Positions 50,317-59,798 of a stretch of DNA of 64,000 nt are shown piece after piece; positions within the stretch are counted from its first letter, which is position 1; each line of letters starts with the position of its first letter. A program made the translations under genes and the position numbers. The DNA is taken from contig CAJUJO010000002.1 of NCBI GenBank assembly GCA_910586675.1, forward strand, positions 67,312 through 131,311, given 5' to 3'. The DNA is from an uncultured Christensenellaceae bacterium (GTDB lineage: Bacteria; Bacillota; Clostridia; Christensenellales; Borkfalkiaceae). Below the pieces are notes generated by a model that had not been told where the DNA came from, searched no databases, and worked only from the letters and a program-made list of their open reading frames with translations.

Positions 50317-51462
50317 AACTCTGACACGGATGATGCCTGCAAGGTTTTTGATAAGGTCGATGCTCGAGGCGCTCGGATTATCGTCCAGATCGAGAATGAG
50401 ATAGGCGTATTCGCCCTTGGATTGATCCTGCATGTGCGCCACGTTGATGCCCTGCGAGGAGACGATCGCAAGGATCTTGGAGAGGATCTCCTTTACGTTC
50501 CTGTGGAGAACGCACACGCGTGCGGCGCTCGTCTTGGGCATGGAGACGGAAGGGTAGTTCACGCTGTTTATAATATTTCCGTTTTCCAGATAATCGACGA
50601 GCTGTTTTGCCGCCATATACGCGCAGTTGTCCTCCGCTTCGGGCGTGCTCGCGCCGAGGTGGGGCACGCAGAGGATATTTTCCCTGCCGAGCAGGCTCTC
50701 GTCGGGGAAGTCGGTGATATAGCGGGAAATTTTTCCGTTTTCGACGGCGCTTATCATATCGGCGCTCACGACGAGCTCGCCGCGCGCATTGTTGATGACG
50801 ACGGTGCCGTCCTTGCACAGTTCAAGCGTCTTGGCGTTTACGAGTCCGCGCGTATCGGGCGTGAGGGGAACGTGCAGAGAGATATAGTCGCACGTGCGGA
50901 AAATTTCGTTGAGATCGGAGGTGAACTGCACGCGGTTGTTGATGAGCCAGGCATTTTTTACGGAAATGAAGGGGTCGTACCCGACGACGGTCATGCCGAG
51001 GTCTACCGCGGCGTTTGCGACCATCGCGCCGATCGCGCCCAGCCCTACAACGCCCAGTCTTTTGCCGAGGACTTCCTGCCCGACGAATTTCCCTTTTCCC
51101 TTTTCCACGAGCTTGGGAACGCCGTCCTGCCCTTTGAGCGTTTGCGCCCAGTTTGCGCCTTCCGTAATTTTACGCCCGCCGAGGAAGAGCTCGCACAGCA
51201 CCAACTCCTTCACTGCGTTGGCGTTGGCGCCGGGAGTGTTGAATACGACGACGCCTTGCTCCGTGCATTTGTCCACGGGAATATTGTTGACGCCCGCGCC
51301 CGCCCGCGCGACGGCGAGAAGATTTTCGCCGATGGGATAATCGTGCATGGCAAAGGAGCGGAGCATGATTCCTTCGGGATTGTTCGCGTGTTCGGAATAT
51401 TCGTAGCCCTTGAAGATTTCGTCCGCGACGGGGCTGATTGCGTTGAGTTTCAATACTTTCAT
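50311..51462 (-). CDS. serA: D-3-phosphoglycerate dehydrogenase
   Basis: First step of serine synthesis from 3-phosphoglycerate. The 383-residue protein has the substrate domain with ARAGAGVNNIPVDKC near residue 52, the NAD-binding GVVGLGAIGAMVANAA near 137, ISLHVPLTPDTRGLVN near 193, INNARGE near 222, the catalytic His in VPHLGASTPEAEDN near 268 and a C-terminal ACT domain from about 312. It starts exactly after the serC stop and shares its transcript. Confidence 0.94.
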   Translation of the reverse strand: MKVLKLNAISPVADEIFKGYEYSEHANNPEGIMLRSFAMHDYPIGENLLAVARAGAGVNNIPVDKCTEQGVVVFNTPGANANAVKELVLCELFLGGRKITEGANWAQTLKGQDGVPKLVEKGKGKFVGQEVLGKRLGVVGLGAIGAMVANAAVDLGMTVVGYDPFISVKNAWLINNRVQFTSDLNEIFRTCDYISLHVPLTPDTRGLVNAKTLELCKDGTVVINNARGELVVSADMISAVENGKISRYITDFPDESLLGRENILCVPHLGASTPEAEDNCAYMAAKQLVDYLENGNIINSVNYPSVSMPKTSAARVCVLHRNVKEILSKILAIVSSQGINVAHMQDQSKGEYAYLILDLDDNPSASSIDLIKNLAGIIRVRVL

Positions 51463-52536
51463 TTATGCGTTCTCCTGTTCAAATTTTTTCATGTAAGCGA
51501 TAAGCGCTTTCACGCCCTCGACGGGCATGGCGTTATAAATGGAAGCGCGCATGCCGCCGACGAGGCGGTGCCCCTTCAACGATACAAGACCTTGTTGCGC
51601 CGCGCCTTTGATAAACGCTTCGTCCAATTCCGCGTTCGGCGTAACGAAGGGCACGTTCATCACGGAGCGGTACTTTTTCTCTACGCCGTTGGAATAGAAG
51701 GGAGAGTTGTCGATAAAATCGTATAAGAGCCCCGCCTTGTATTCGTTGATTTCACTCATCGCCTTTACGCCGCCTAAAGCTTTGAGCCTGCGCAGAACGA
51801 GCGTCGCGATATAAATGGAGAAGCAGGGCGGCGTATTGTAGAGGCTCTTGTTTTCGTCCTGCACCTTCCATTGCAGCATAGTGGGACAGATAGGCAGAGG
51901 ATTCTGAATGAGGGAGCGCTTTGCAATGACGATGGTTACGCCTGCGGGAGCAAGGTTTTTCTGTGCGCCCGCATAGATGACGCCGAAGCGGGAAACGTCG
52001 ATTTCTCTCGAAAGAATTTCCGACGACATGTCGGCGACAAGCGGCGCTTGCGTTCGGGGAAATTCTACGTACCGCGTGCCGAAAATGGTATTGTTGGAGC
52101 AAATATGTACGTAGTCGGTATCGTCGCGGAAGGGGATATTTTTCACGTCGGGAATATAGGTGTAAGTCCTATCCTCGGAGGAAGTGACCTTAGCGCAATC
52201 GCCGTAAAGTTTGCCTTCCTGAAAGGCTTTTTTTGCAAAATTTCCCGTAACGATATAGTCGGCTTTGCCCCCGTGCATGAGGTTGAGGGGGACGGCTGCG
52301 AACTGCGTGCTCGCTCCGCCCTGGACGAATATTACGGCATAATCTTCGGGAATATTCATCAGTTCGCGTAAAAGCTCTTCGCCTTCGTTTACGATCGCCT
52401 CGAATTTTTTGTTGCGGTGGGAAATCTCGGTTACGGACATGCCCGTTCCCGCGAAGTCGAGAAGGTCTTTTTGCGCCTCCTTCAAAACGTCCTCGGGGAG
52501 CGTGGAAGGACCTGCCGAAAAGTTGTAAGCTCGCAT
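51463..52536 (-). CDS. serC: Phosphoserine aminotransferase
   Basis: PLP-dependent transamination of 3-phosphohydroxypyruvate to phosphoserine. The 357-residue protein starts RAYNFSAGPSTLPEDVL; FVQGGASTQFAAVPLN near residue 70 binds PLP phosphate, and the PLP lysine is in IYAGAQKNLAPAGVTIV near 188. ATG 52536 gives the family N-terminus; 52551 is a weaker alternative. First gene of serC-serA; the phosphatase serB is not in the window. Confidence 0.95.
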   Translation of the reverse strand: MRAYNFSAGPSTLPEDVLKEAQKDLLDFAGTGMSVTEISHRNKKFEAIVNEGEELLRELMNIPEDYAVIFVQGGASTQFAAVPLNLMHGGKADYIVTGNFAKKAFQEGKLYGDCAKVTSSEDRTYTYIPDVKNIPFRDDTDYVHICSNNTIFGTRYVEFPRTQAPLVADMSSEILSREIDVSRFGVIYAGAQKNLAPAGVTIVIAKRSLIQNPLPICPTMLQWKVQDENKSLYNTPPCFSIYIATLVLRRLKALGGVKAMSEINEYKAGLLYDFIDNSPFYSNGVEKKYRSVMNVPFVTPNAELDEAFIKGAAQQGLVSLKGHRLVGGMRASIYNAMPVEGVKALIAYMKKFEQENA

Positions 52537-52571
52537 AATTATACCTCGCATGATGAATATTTGTATATTTT

Positions 52572-52600
52572 ATTATATCTCTTTTGACATCGTTTGACAA
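52572..52600 (-). promoter_or_regulatory. Promoter of serC-serA
   Basis: Minus strand: -35 TTGTCA (52600-52595), 17-bp spacer, -10 TATAAT (52577-52572). Leader of about 30 bases. Confidence 0.85.
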
Positions 52601-52703
52601 GCGAATGGGGGCAATTAAACGGGAAATATTTTACAGTTTTATATAAAACGCGCTTTTTGGGAAAAATTCCCCCTTTATTTTTAAGAAATGTGCGCGAAAG
52701 ATA

Positions 52704-52732
52704 TTTACATTTTTTGCTGTTTGGTGTAAAAT
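52704..52732 (+). promoter_or_regulatory. Promoter of the DYD-repeat protein gene
   Basis: -35 TTTACA (52704-52709), 17-bp spacer, -10 TAAAAT (52727-52732). The leader of about 45 bases carries a GAGG ribosome site before ATG 52782. Confidence 0.75.
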
Positions 52733-52781
52733 AGTATATGAAATAGTGTACGATGAAGTTCATTTTACATGAGGTTTATTT

Positions 52782-55433
52782 ATGGATTTTAAGGATTACG
52801 AATCCGATCACGCGCTCGTTCTCGAGGGAATGTACAAAGGGGTCGAAGAACAGATCGAAGAGGTAAAGGAAGCGGTTTCGCGCGAATTGCAGTTCAGCGC
52901 CGTCCAGAATCTCTCCGCATACGAGGCCATCACGAAGTGTTTGCAGGACGGCGTGGATTCCGTTTTGACGGAACTAAGATATATTTCCCAGCAGAATTGC
53001 GCCATTTTTGAAAATGAAGACGGCAGCCGGACCGCCATGAAAAACGATCTTTTGGCGGCGTTCAACGCACGCGCCGAGCAGATGGAGCAGTTCTGCGCCG
53101 AGCAGATGGGCAACACGCTTGCGCAGCTCAACGGTAAATTCGAAGAGCAGATCCAGATCATGCGGGGCGAATTTATCTCCGCTTTGCAGAATATCCAGAT
53201 TCAGCCCGCCGCGATTGAAGTAGATTACGACCGTCTCGCCGATAAAGTGGTCGTCGGGGTCGATTACGACCGTATTGCCGAAAAGATCGTCGTGGACGTG
53301 AAGTACGAAGAGCTTGCCGAAAAGGTCGCAGAATCCATTGATTACGACCGCCTTGCCGCCAAACTTGCGGAAGGAGAAGAGGAGAAGAGAAGGGCGCTGG
53401 CGGACGAAGCGGCGCGCAAGGCGCTGGAAGAGTACCTCGCGCAGCATCCCGCCGCGGAGCAGCCTGCGGAAGATGCGGAGGAGACCGCGCGCGGCAGGGA
53501 AGCGCTTACCGACGACGCGCTCGACTACGACGTGCTCGCCGAGAAGATTTCCACCATTCTTCCCGAAACCGATTACGATATGATTGCGGAAAAGGTTGCG
53601 GCGGTGCTTCCCGACGTGGATGCCGACGCGATTGCCGACAAGGTCGTTTCCGCGCTTCCCCAGACGGACGAAACGGCGCTCGTTGACAGGCTTGCCGAAG
53701 CCGTTCCGCCTACCGATTACGACCTCATCGCCGAGCGCGTCGCCGCCGTGCTCGAAAATGATTTCGACGTTACCGTCGATGAACTGGGTATTGAAAAGAT
53801 TTCCCGCGCCGTCGTCGAACAGCTCGACTACGGCAGGATCGCCGAGTGCCTTGCGGCTTACGCGCCCCAAAAGGCGGAAGAGCCTGCTACGGATGGGACC
53901 CCCGAAGAGGAAGCCGTCGAAGAGAACGCGGAGAACGCAGGCGCTCCTTCGGAAGAGCAGAGCGCGCTCGACTGCGAAACCATCGCCGCGCGCGTGGCGG
54001 AAATTCTGCGCGACGACGAAACGGTGTACGAAAGGATTTCCGAGCGCTTTGCCGAGCTTGACCGCGATATCGCGCTCGATTACGATAAAATTGCGCAGCA
54101 GCTTGCCGACCGCAACGTATATGTCGGCAATCCCGGCGAAATTACGGATATCGTTCAAAGAGACGGCGAATACGACGAATATTTGCGTTCGTCCGCAGAG
54201 CGCCGCGTGTATATCGATAACAGCGTCAACAACGTTGTACCCGACAGACCGCGCGAGGAGCTCGATTACGACAGGATCGCGCAGTGCCTTGCCGAGCGTA
54301 ATATCGGCGTCGTAAAAGGCGAAGAGGTGGAATCCAAAGCCGTTACGGCGGAGGATCTCGATTACGATAAAATTGCGGAATATCTCGCTGCGCGCAACGT
54401 CGGCATAACAACCGGCGAAACGGCGGGAATCAAGGCGGAAGACCTCGATTACGAAAAGATCGCGCAGTACCTTGCCGAACGTAACGTTACCGTGAAAGAC
54501 GGCGACCCGGAAATCGATTATGACAAGATCGCCGCGCGCGTGGCGGAAATTCTTCGCGCGGACGAAGAGGGTTACGAAAAAATCGCTTCCCGCGTGGCGG
54601 AGCTGTTGCAGGGGGACGAAACCGACCTCGGTAAAATTGCTTCGGTGCTTCTTCCGTCCTTGCAGGAGCGCGTGCGCGAACAAAATTCCATTGCGGCGCA
54701 GGAAGAAGAACCCGAGCCTGTTGCTTTTGAACCCGTGAAGGAACGGGAGCCCGCTCCCGCGCCTCAGCCCGAGGAAGACGCGGAAGAGGAATTGGCCGTT
54801 GCGCGCGCCCCTAAGCAGCCCGAGATCATTTACGAACGGGAAGAGGAGGAGCCCGATCCCGTAGTAATTAAAATTCCCGCTGCGAAAAAGCCGAAAAAGA
54901 TCGTTCTTCCCGAAGAAAAGGAGCCGGAAATGGTGCTCCGCAGCAAGCGCAGCTTCCTTGCGAAGATCGCGCAGAGCGAGGACGAAGTAAAGGTATGTTA
55001 CAGTGAACTGAAAAACTTCTTCCTGTCCTATCAGAAGGTTAATTCGCAGGTCAACTGGTCGAACGACCGTTTCTCCTACGGCAGGGAAACGATTGCAAAG
55101 CTCGCCATTCGCGGCAAATCGCTGTGCGCTTATCTCGCGCTCAATCCCGACGAATTCCCTGAAAACGTATATCATCAGAAGTTTGCGGGCGATACTAAGA
55201 TGTACGAGATGACGCCTATGATGATAAAGGTCAAGAGCTCGGTCGCGTTAAAGCGTGCGATTCGTCTCATCGAACTTTTGATGGAACGCTTCGGAGCGGT
55301 CAAGTTCGACGAACCGGAAAGGGTCGATTATGCGGCGATGTATCCGTTTATGACCGACGAAGAGCTTTTGGAAAGCGGGCTTTTGAAAACGGCGCTTGTC
55401 GAAAAGGTCGATTTGGATTTCAAAGAAACTTAA
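52782..55433 (+). CDS. Large acidic DYD-repeat protein of unknown function
   Basis: An 883-residue cytoplasmic protein (no signal or membrane segment). Residues 1-145 are helical and probably coiled coil. Residues about 145-628 hold roughly 19 copies of a repeat with consensus DYDxIAExVA, for example VDYDRIAEKIV, TDYDLIAERVA, LDYDKIAEYLA and IDYDKIAARVA, separated by acidic linkers; several copies are degenerate. Residues 630-715 are Pro/Glu-rich. Residues 716-883 form a separate domain (SFLAKIAQSEDEVKVCYSEL, GRETIAKLAIRGKSLCAYLAL) that I know as a recurring unnamed domain in gut Clostridia proteins. No catalytic motif is visible; a scaffold or structural role is inference. Confidence 0.85.
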   Translation: MDFKDYESDHALVLEGMYKGVEEQIEEVKEAVSRELQFSAVQNLSAYEAITKCLQDGVDSVLTELRYISQQNCAIFENEDGSRTAMKNDLLAAFNARAEQMEQFCAEQMGNTLAQLNGKFEEQIQIMRGEFISALQNIQIQPAAIEVDYDRLADKVVVGVDYDRIAEKIVVDVKYEELAEKVAESIDYDRLAAKLAEGEEEKRRALADEAARKALEEYLAQHPAAEQPAEDAEETARGREALTDDALDYDVLAEKISTILPETDYDMIAEKVAAVLPDVDADAIADKVVSALPQTDETALVDRLAEAVPPTDYDLIAERVAAVLENDFDVTVDELGIEKISRAVVEQLDYGRIAECLAAYAPQKAEEPATDGTPEEEAVEENAENAGAPSEEQSALDCETIAARVAEILRDDETVYERISERFAELDRDIALDYDKIAQQLADRNVYVGNPGEITDIVQRDGEYDEYLRSSAERRVYIDNSVNNVVPDRPREELDYDRIAQCLAERNIGVVKGEEVESKAVTAEDLDYDKIAEYLAARNVGITTGETAGIKAEDLDYEKIAQYLAERNVTVKDGDPEIDYDKIAARVAEILRADEEGYEKIASRVAELLQGDETDLGKIASVLLPSLQERVREQNSIAAQEEEPEPVAFEPVKEREPAPAPQPEEDAEEELAVARAPKQPEIIYEREEEEPDPVVIKIPAAKKPKKIVLPEEKEPEMVLRSKRSFLAKIAQSEDEVKVCYSELKNFFLSYQKVNSQVNWSNDRFSYGRETIAKLAIRGKSLCAYLALNPDEFPENVYHQKFAGDTKMYEMTPMMIKVKSSVALKRAIRLIELLMERFGAVKFDEPERVDYAAMYPFMTDEELLESGLLKTALVEKVDLDFKET

Positions 55434-55521
55434 TGCTTAAAATAGCAAACAATATAGGTTCGTAAAAAACAAACGCATGAAGCGCCGCATTTATGTTTGC
55501 GGACTTCGGTTACGAGGGAAA

Positions 55522-55547
55522 AGAGGGCTGAAAAAGTTCAGCTCTCT
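55522..55547 (+). terminator. Hairpin between the DYD-repeat gene and RNase J
   Basis: AGAGGGCTGAA and TTCAGCTCTCT form an 11-bp stem (one G-T pair) around AAAG, followed by a short pyrimidine run CCTTTC. A terminator is likely, and an attenuator before RNase J is possible. Confidence 0.6.
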
Positions 55548-55593
55548 CCTTTCGTGTATGCGTGTTTTTTCCGTGCCGTCAAGGAGAATATAT

Positions 55594-57588
55594 TTGGACA
55601 AGAAAAATGCAAACAAGGGCGGCAAAAGTGCCGTCGAGCTCGCCATCCTCAACGGGATAGAAGCGTACAACCGCGAGCAGGCTAAGAAGTCGAACGGGAC
55701 GAAGGGGCGGGACAATACCTCTTCGGAAGAGAAGAACGGGCAGGTGAGCCTCGGCAAGCTCCGCACGGGCGAAGCCATGGAAGAGGCGGGGCTAAAAAAT
55801 CACCGTCGTTCCCGCGCAAAGGGGAGGGGGACGAAGGTCGCGTTTCCCGGGTCGCCGCGCGCGGAAAAGGAAGCGCCGCCGATCGAAAAGAAAAAGCACC
55901 CCGCGCCGCAGGAGCCTCAAAAGAAGAAGGGCAAGCGCAAGCCGCCCGTCAAAGTGCTGTTCTTCGGAGGGGTAGGCGAAATCGGAAAGAACATGACGGC
56001 GATCGAATACGGAAACGACATCATCGTCATCGACGCGGGCATCAGCTTTCCCACGGAGGAAATGCCGGGTATCGACCTCGTGTTCCCCGACATTACCTAC
56101 CTCGTCAACAATAAAAACAAGATACGCGGCGTATTTTTAACGCACGGACACGAGGATCATATCGGCGGCGTTCCCTATCTCATGAAGGAGATAAACCCCA
56201 ATACGCCCGTTTACGGAACCAAATTGACGCTCGCGCTCGTGGACAATAAATTGCGCGAACACCGCCTCAACAACGTCGTAGAGCGCACGGTGAAGCCCAA
56301 AGACAAGGTGAAGGCGGGCTGCTTCGAGGTCAGTTTCGTCAACGTCAATCATTCGATTGCGGGCGCCGTCGCGCTTGCGATACAGACGCCGTACGGCATC
56401 ATCTACCACAGCGGCGACTATAAAATCGATCTCACGCCCGTCGCGGGCGCGCCCATCGACCTTTCGGAAATCGCCGAATACGGCGATAAGGGCGTGCTTC
56501 TATACCTCGGCGAATCCACCAATATCGAGCGCCGCGGCTATACGATGAGCGAAAAGGTCGTCGGCACGACGCTGGAACACCTGTTTGCCGAGAATGCCGA
56601 CAGACGGCTCATCGTGGCGACCTTCGCCTCCAACGTGCACCGCTTGCAGCAGATCATCGATATTGCAGTGAAGTACCGCAGAAAGGTTGCGCTCTCGGGG
56701 CGGAGCATGTTCAACGTGGTGGAGGCGGCTTCCAAAATCGGGGAGCTGAACGTTCCCGAAGGCGTGCTCGTCGACGTCGAAAAGACCAAAAACTTTTTCG
56801 ACCGCGAAATCGTCATCGTTTCCACCGGTTCGCAGGGCGAGCCGATGAGCGCGCTCACCCGCATGGCTTCGGGCGATTTCAATAAGGTTACCATCGGCGC
56901 GAACGATACCATTATCATCTCCGCAAGCCCGATTCCGGGCAACGAGCGCATGATCTACCGCGTCATCAACAACCTTTATAAAAAGGGCGCGAACGTCGTT
57001 TATGAAAGTTTGGAACAGATCCACGTTTCGGGACATGCCTGCCAGGAAGAACATAAGATCATGCACACGCTGTTAAAGCCCAAGTTTTTTATTCCCGTTC
57101 ACGGCGAATACCGCCACTTAAAGCGGCACGTCCTGCTCGCACAGGAGATGGGAATGAGCGCTTCCCGCACTTTTATTCCCGATATCGGCGTTTGCGTCGA
57201 GGTTACGGACGAGGCGCTCCGTCAGGGCGAAAGCATTCCTTCGGGCGCGCGGCTCATCGACGGCGGCGGATTCGAGGACTACGGCACCAGCGAGGTCATG
57301 AAGGACAGGCTCCGCATGTCGGAGGAGGGCGTGTTCATTATATCTGCGAGCGTCTCGCAGGGCGTCGTATTAGGAGAACCCGTCATCGAAAGCCGCGGCT
57401 TTGTATTTTCGGAAGAGCGCGATTTCAATAAGGAACTCAAAGACGTCGTGAATAAGGCGATAGAAGGGTGCGGCTCTCATGCGGGCGCGGGAGAACTCGC
57501 AGCGGCGATCAAGCGCGCCATGAAAAATTATCTCTTCAAAAAGACCAAGCAATCGCCCATGATCATTCCCATGATTCAGGAACTGTAA
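55594..57588 (+). CDS. rnj: Ribonuclease J with a basic N-terminal extension
   Basis: Metallo-beta-lactamase/beta-CASP ribonuclease with 5'-exonuclease and endonuclease activity in mRNA turnover. The core begins near residue 115 with VLFFGGVGEIGKNMTAIE; the metal site is FLTHGHEDHIGGVPY near 183, with VNHSIAGAVA near 254 and the beta-CASP motifs STGSQGEPMSAL and HVSGHACQEEHK further on. About 110 residues rich in Lys, Gly and Arg precede it. The start is TTG 55594, with AAGGAG eight bases upstream; the frame is open to 55477, but that part crosses a hairpin and has no ribosome site. Confidence 0.92.
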   Translation: MDKKNANKGGKSAVELAILNGIEAYNREQAKKSNGTKGRDNTSSEEKNGQVSLGKLRTGEAMEEAGLKNHRRSRAKGRGTKVAFPGSPRAEKEAPPIEKKKHPAPQEPQKKKGKRKPPVKVLFFGGVGEIGKNMTAIEYGNDIIVIDAGISFPTEEMPGIDLVFPDITYLVNNKNKIRGVFLTHGHEDHIGGVPYLMKEINPNTPVYGTKLTLALVDNKLREHRLNNVVERTVKPKDKVKAGCFEVSFVNVNHSIAGAVALAIQTPYGIIYHSGDYKIDLTPVAGAPIDLSEIAEYGDKGVLLYLGESTNIERRGYTMSEKVVGTTLEHLFAENADRRLIVATFASNVHRLQQIIDIAVKYRRKVALSGRSMFNVVEAASKIGELNVPEGVLVDVEKTKNFFDREIVIVSTGSQGEPMSALTRMASGDFNKVTIGANDTIIISASPIPGNERMIYRVINNLYKKGANVVYESLEQIHVSGHACQEEHKIMHTLLKPKFFIPVHGEYRHLKRHVLLAQEMGMSASRTFIPDIGVCVEVTDEALRQGESIPSGARLIDGGGFEDYGTSEVMKDRLRMSEEGVFIISASVSQGVVLGEPVIESRGFVFSEERDFNKELKDVVNKAIEGCGSHAGAGELAAAIKRAMKNYLFKKTKQSPMIIPMIQEL

Positions 57589-57591
57589 GGA

Positions 57592-57618
57592 AAAACCGCG
57601 CCTTTTTGCGCGGTTTTC
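57592..57618 (+). terminator. Intrinsic terminator after RNase J
   Basis: AAAACCGCGC and GCGCGGTTTT pair around CTTTTT three bases after the stop. The 3' arm ends in four T, giving moderate strength. Confidence 0.8.
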
Positions 57619-57639
57619 GGAAATTTACGGGAGAAAACA

Positions 57640-57957
57640 ATGGCAACCGATCGAAATTATATTCAAATTTTTCTCGAAGGGCTGGAATTATACGGCGTGC
57701 GCGTGCGCCCCATGATGGGCGAATACGTCGTCTACTGTAACGACAAGGTAGTGGGCGACGTATGCGACAACAAGCTGTTCGTAAAAATTACGCCCGAATC
57801 GAAGGCGCTGCTTCCCTCCGCGCCCGAACTCCCGCCCTATGCGGGGGCGAAGCCGTATTTGCTCGTAGAAGATATGGGAGACATGCAATTCGTGGCGCAC
57901 CTTTTGCAGCGCGTCGCCGAAGGGCTTCCCGCTCCCAAGAGCAGAAAAAAGAAATAA
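57640..57957 (+). CDS. TfoX N-terminal domain-like protein
   Basis: A 105-residue single-domain protein. GVRVRPMMGEYVVYCNDKVV, then VCDNKLFVKITPES and YAGAKPYLLVED, follow the layout of the TfoX/Sxy N-terminal domain (R-x-M-[FM]-G-x-Y-x-x-Y). The tail is a basic KSRKKK. Full-length TfoX controls competence genes in Gammaproteobacteria; isolated N-terminal domains are common in Clostridia and their role is unknown. It starts 22 bp after the RNase J terminator and is followed closely by a methyltransferase. Confidence 0.72.
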   Translation: MATDRNYIQIFLEGLELYGVRVRPMMGEYVVYCNDKVVGDVCDNKLFVKITPESKALLPSAPELPPYAGAKPYLLVEDMGDMQFVAHLLQRVAEGLPAPKSRKKK

Positions 57958-57969
57958 CGCGGGGATTTT

Positions 57970-58596
57970 ATGGAGAATAACATTTTTCCCCGTCCGCGGC
58001 TGGACGCGCGGTTGTCCGCGCTGCGGGAACGTGCCAAAGAGGTGCGCGACCCGACGGCGGCGGACGATACGCTGCAATATATCCTTTTCACGCTCGAACA
58101 GCTCAACCCCGCCCGCATTCTGGAAATCGGCGCAGCGGAAGGGCTTACCTCCTGCGCGATGCTCTTGAACAGCCGCGCGGAATTAACGGCGATCGAGCTT
58201 GACGCTTCCCGCGCGGCAAAAGCGAGGGGCAATTTCGATTTGTTCGGGCTTTCCAAACGCGTTACCCTGCACGAGGGCGACGCGGGCGAGATTCTCCCCA
58301 TGATCGAAGGCAGCTACGATTTGATTTTTTTGGACGGACCGAAGGTGCAGTATAATCGGTATTTTCCCGATTGTAAGCGGCTGCTGCGGGAGGGCGGCGT
58401 GCTGCTGTCGGACGACGTATTTCTCTACGGCTGGGTTTCGGGAGAAGCGGAAACGCCGAAAAAGCGCAGGATGCTCGTCGAGCATATCCGCGAATATCTT
58501 GCGGCGCTGTGCGCGGACAAAGATTTCATCACGAGTTTGTTGCCGCTCGGAGAAGGACTCGCCGTCAGCGTGAAGAGGAAACGGAGGATAAAATGA
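57970..58596 (+). CDS. O-methyltransferase family 3 (TrmR/YrrM type)
   Basis: A 208-residue SAM-dependent methyltransferase. Motif I is ARILEIGAAEGLTSCAML near residue 53, followed by LTAIELDASRAAKARGNF, then LIFLDGPKVQYNRYF near 120 and LLSDDVFLYGWV near 147. In Bacillus subtilis the homologue next to a U32 gene, YrrM/TrmR, methylates 5-hydroxyuridine in tRNA and the U32 proteins make that base. The same neighbour is present here, which supports the role. Overlaps the U32 gene by ATGA. Confidence 0.85.
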   Translation: MENNIFPRPRLDARLSALRERAKEVRDPTAADDTLQYILFTLEQLNPARILEIGAAEGLTSCAMLLNSRAELTAIELDASRAAKARGNFDLFGLSKRVTLHEGDAGEILPMIEGSYDLIFLDGPKVQYNRYFPDCKRLLREGGVLLSDDVFLYGWVSGEAETPKKRRMLVEHIREYLAALCADKDFITSLLPLGEGLAVSVKRKRRIK

Positions 58597-59798
58597 AGAA
58601 AGCGGAATTGCTTGCGCCCGCGGGAAATTTACAGAAGCTGAAAACCGCCTTTTATTTCGGCGCGGATGCCGTTTACGTGGGCGGAAAAACCTTTTCCCTG
58701 CGCACCTTTGCCGATAATTTTACCGGCGACGAGTTGCGCGAGGGAATCGCCTACGCGCACGAACGCGGCAAAAAGGTGTATGTGGCGGCGAATATTTTCG
58801 CGCGGAACGCCGATTTTCCGCAATTGACGGAATATTTTAAGTTCTTGCTGGATGCGGGTGCGGACGCCGTTCTCGTTTCCGATTTGGGCGCTTTCCGCGC
58901 GTGCAGGCGCGTTGCGCCCTCCCTGCCCGTGCACGTTTCCACGCAGGCAAACACCTGCAACGCGCAGGCGGCTGCGTTCTGGAAGGAGGCGGGGGCGGAG
59001 CGCGTCGTCCTCGCGCGGGAGCTTTCCCTCAAAGAAATCTCCGAAATTCATGCCTATAATCCCGAGCTTGAGCTGGAAGCGTTTGCGCACGGCGCCATGT
59101 GCATTTCGTACAGCGGGCGCTGCTTTTTGTCCGACTATCTCGACGGGCGTTCTTCCAACCGCGGCGCGTGCGTGCAGGCGTGCCGCTACCGCTACTCCGT
59201 CCGCACGGAGGAGTGCAAAAACGGCGATTGGATGAGCGTAGAAGAGGACGAAAAGGGCGCGTATCTGCTCAACAGCAAAGATCTCAATATGAGCGCGCAT
59301 CTGGAAGAGATGCAGCACGCGGGCGTTTGCTCCTTCAAAATCGAAGGGCGCATGAAGAGCGAATACTATCTCGCCACCGTCGTGAACGCCTACCGCAGAA
59401 TTCTAGACGGAGGCTATACAAAAGCGCTGGGGGAAGAACTTCTCTGCGCGGCGCACCGCGCCTATACGACGGCGTACGCCTTCGGGAATAACGGCGATAC
59501 CGTCGCGCGCGACAATTCGCAGACCAAGGGCGCGTGCGACTTCATCGCCGTCGTAACGGGCTGGGAGAAGGGGCGCGCTTATGCCGAAATGCGCGGCAGG
59601 TTTTACGAAGGGGATTTGTTGGAAATTCTCTCTCCCTCGCAGGAGTTCGGCAAGAGCTTTTCCGTGAAAAACATGCGCGATCATGTAGGCGAGCCGTGCG
59701 CGGACGCCAAGCGCGTGCAGGAAATTTATTCCTTCGATTGCCCGTATCCTTTGCAAAAGGGCGATATTTTACGAAGAAGAAAGGAGAAAAACGAATGA
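58593..59798 (+). CDS. U32 family protein (tRNA hydroxylation type, TrhP-like)
   Basis: A 401-residue protein starting AELLAPAGNLQKLKTAF. The U32 signature is present near residue 165: EAFAHGAMCISYSGRC, followed by SNRGACVQACRYRY, giving the four Cys typical of the RlhA/TrhP group, which bind a cluster and hydroxylate RNA. ATG 58593 overlaps the methyltransferase stop. Pairing with a YrrM-like gene suggests tRNA wobble-uridine hydroxylation followed by methylation (family knowledge; not proven here). Confidence 0.88.
   Translation: MKKAELLAPAGNLQKLKTAFYFGADAVYVGGKTFSLRTFADNFTGDELREGIAYAHERGKKVYVAANIFARNADFPQLTEYFKFLLDAGADAVLVSDLGAFRACRRVAPSLPVHVSTQANTCNAQAAAFWKEAGAERVVLARELSLKEISEIHAYNPELELEAFAHGAMCISYSGRCFLSDYLDGRSSNRGACVQACRYRYSVRTEECKNGDWMSVEEDEKGAYLLNSKDLNMSAHLEEMQHAGVCSFKIEGRMKSEYYLATVVNAYRRILDGGYTKALGEELLCAAHRAYTTAYAFGNNGDTVARDNSQTKGACDFIAVVTGWEKGRAYAEMRGRFYEGDLLEILSPSQEFGKSFSVKNMRDHVGEPCADAKRVQEIYSFDCPYPLQKGDILRRRKEKNE

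Noticed and set aside
53215..54670. Regularly spaced similar DNA segments that might suggest a CRISPR array
   Set aside because: They are in frame and diverged at the DNA level, encoding the DYD protein repeat; repeats and spacers are not uniform.
52974..55175. A 733-codon open frame antisense to the DYD-repeat gene
   Set aside because: It arises from the codon bias of the GC-rich repeat gene; it has no ribosome site and no domain-like sequence.
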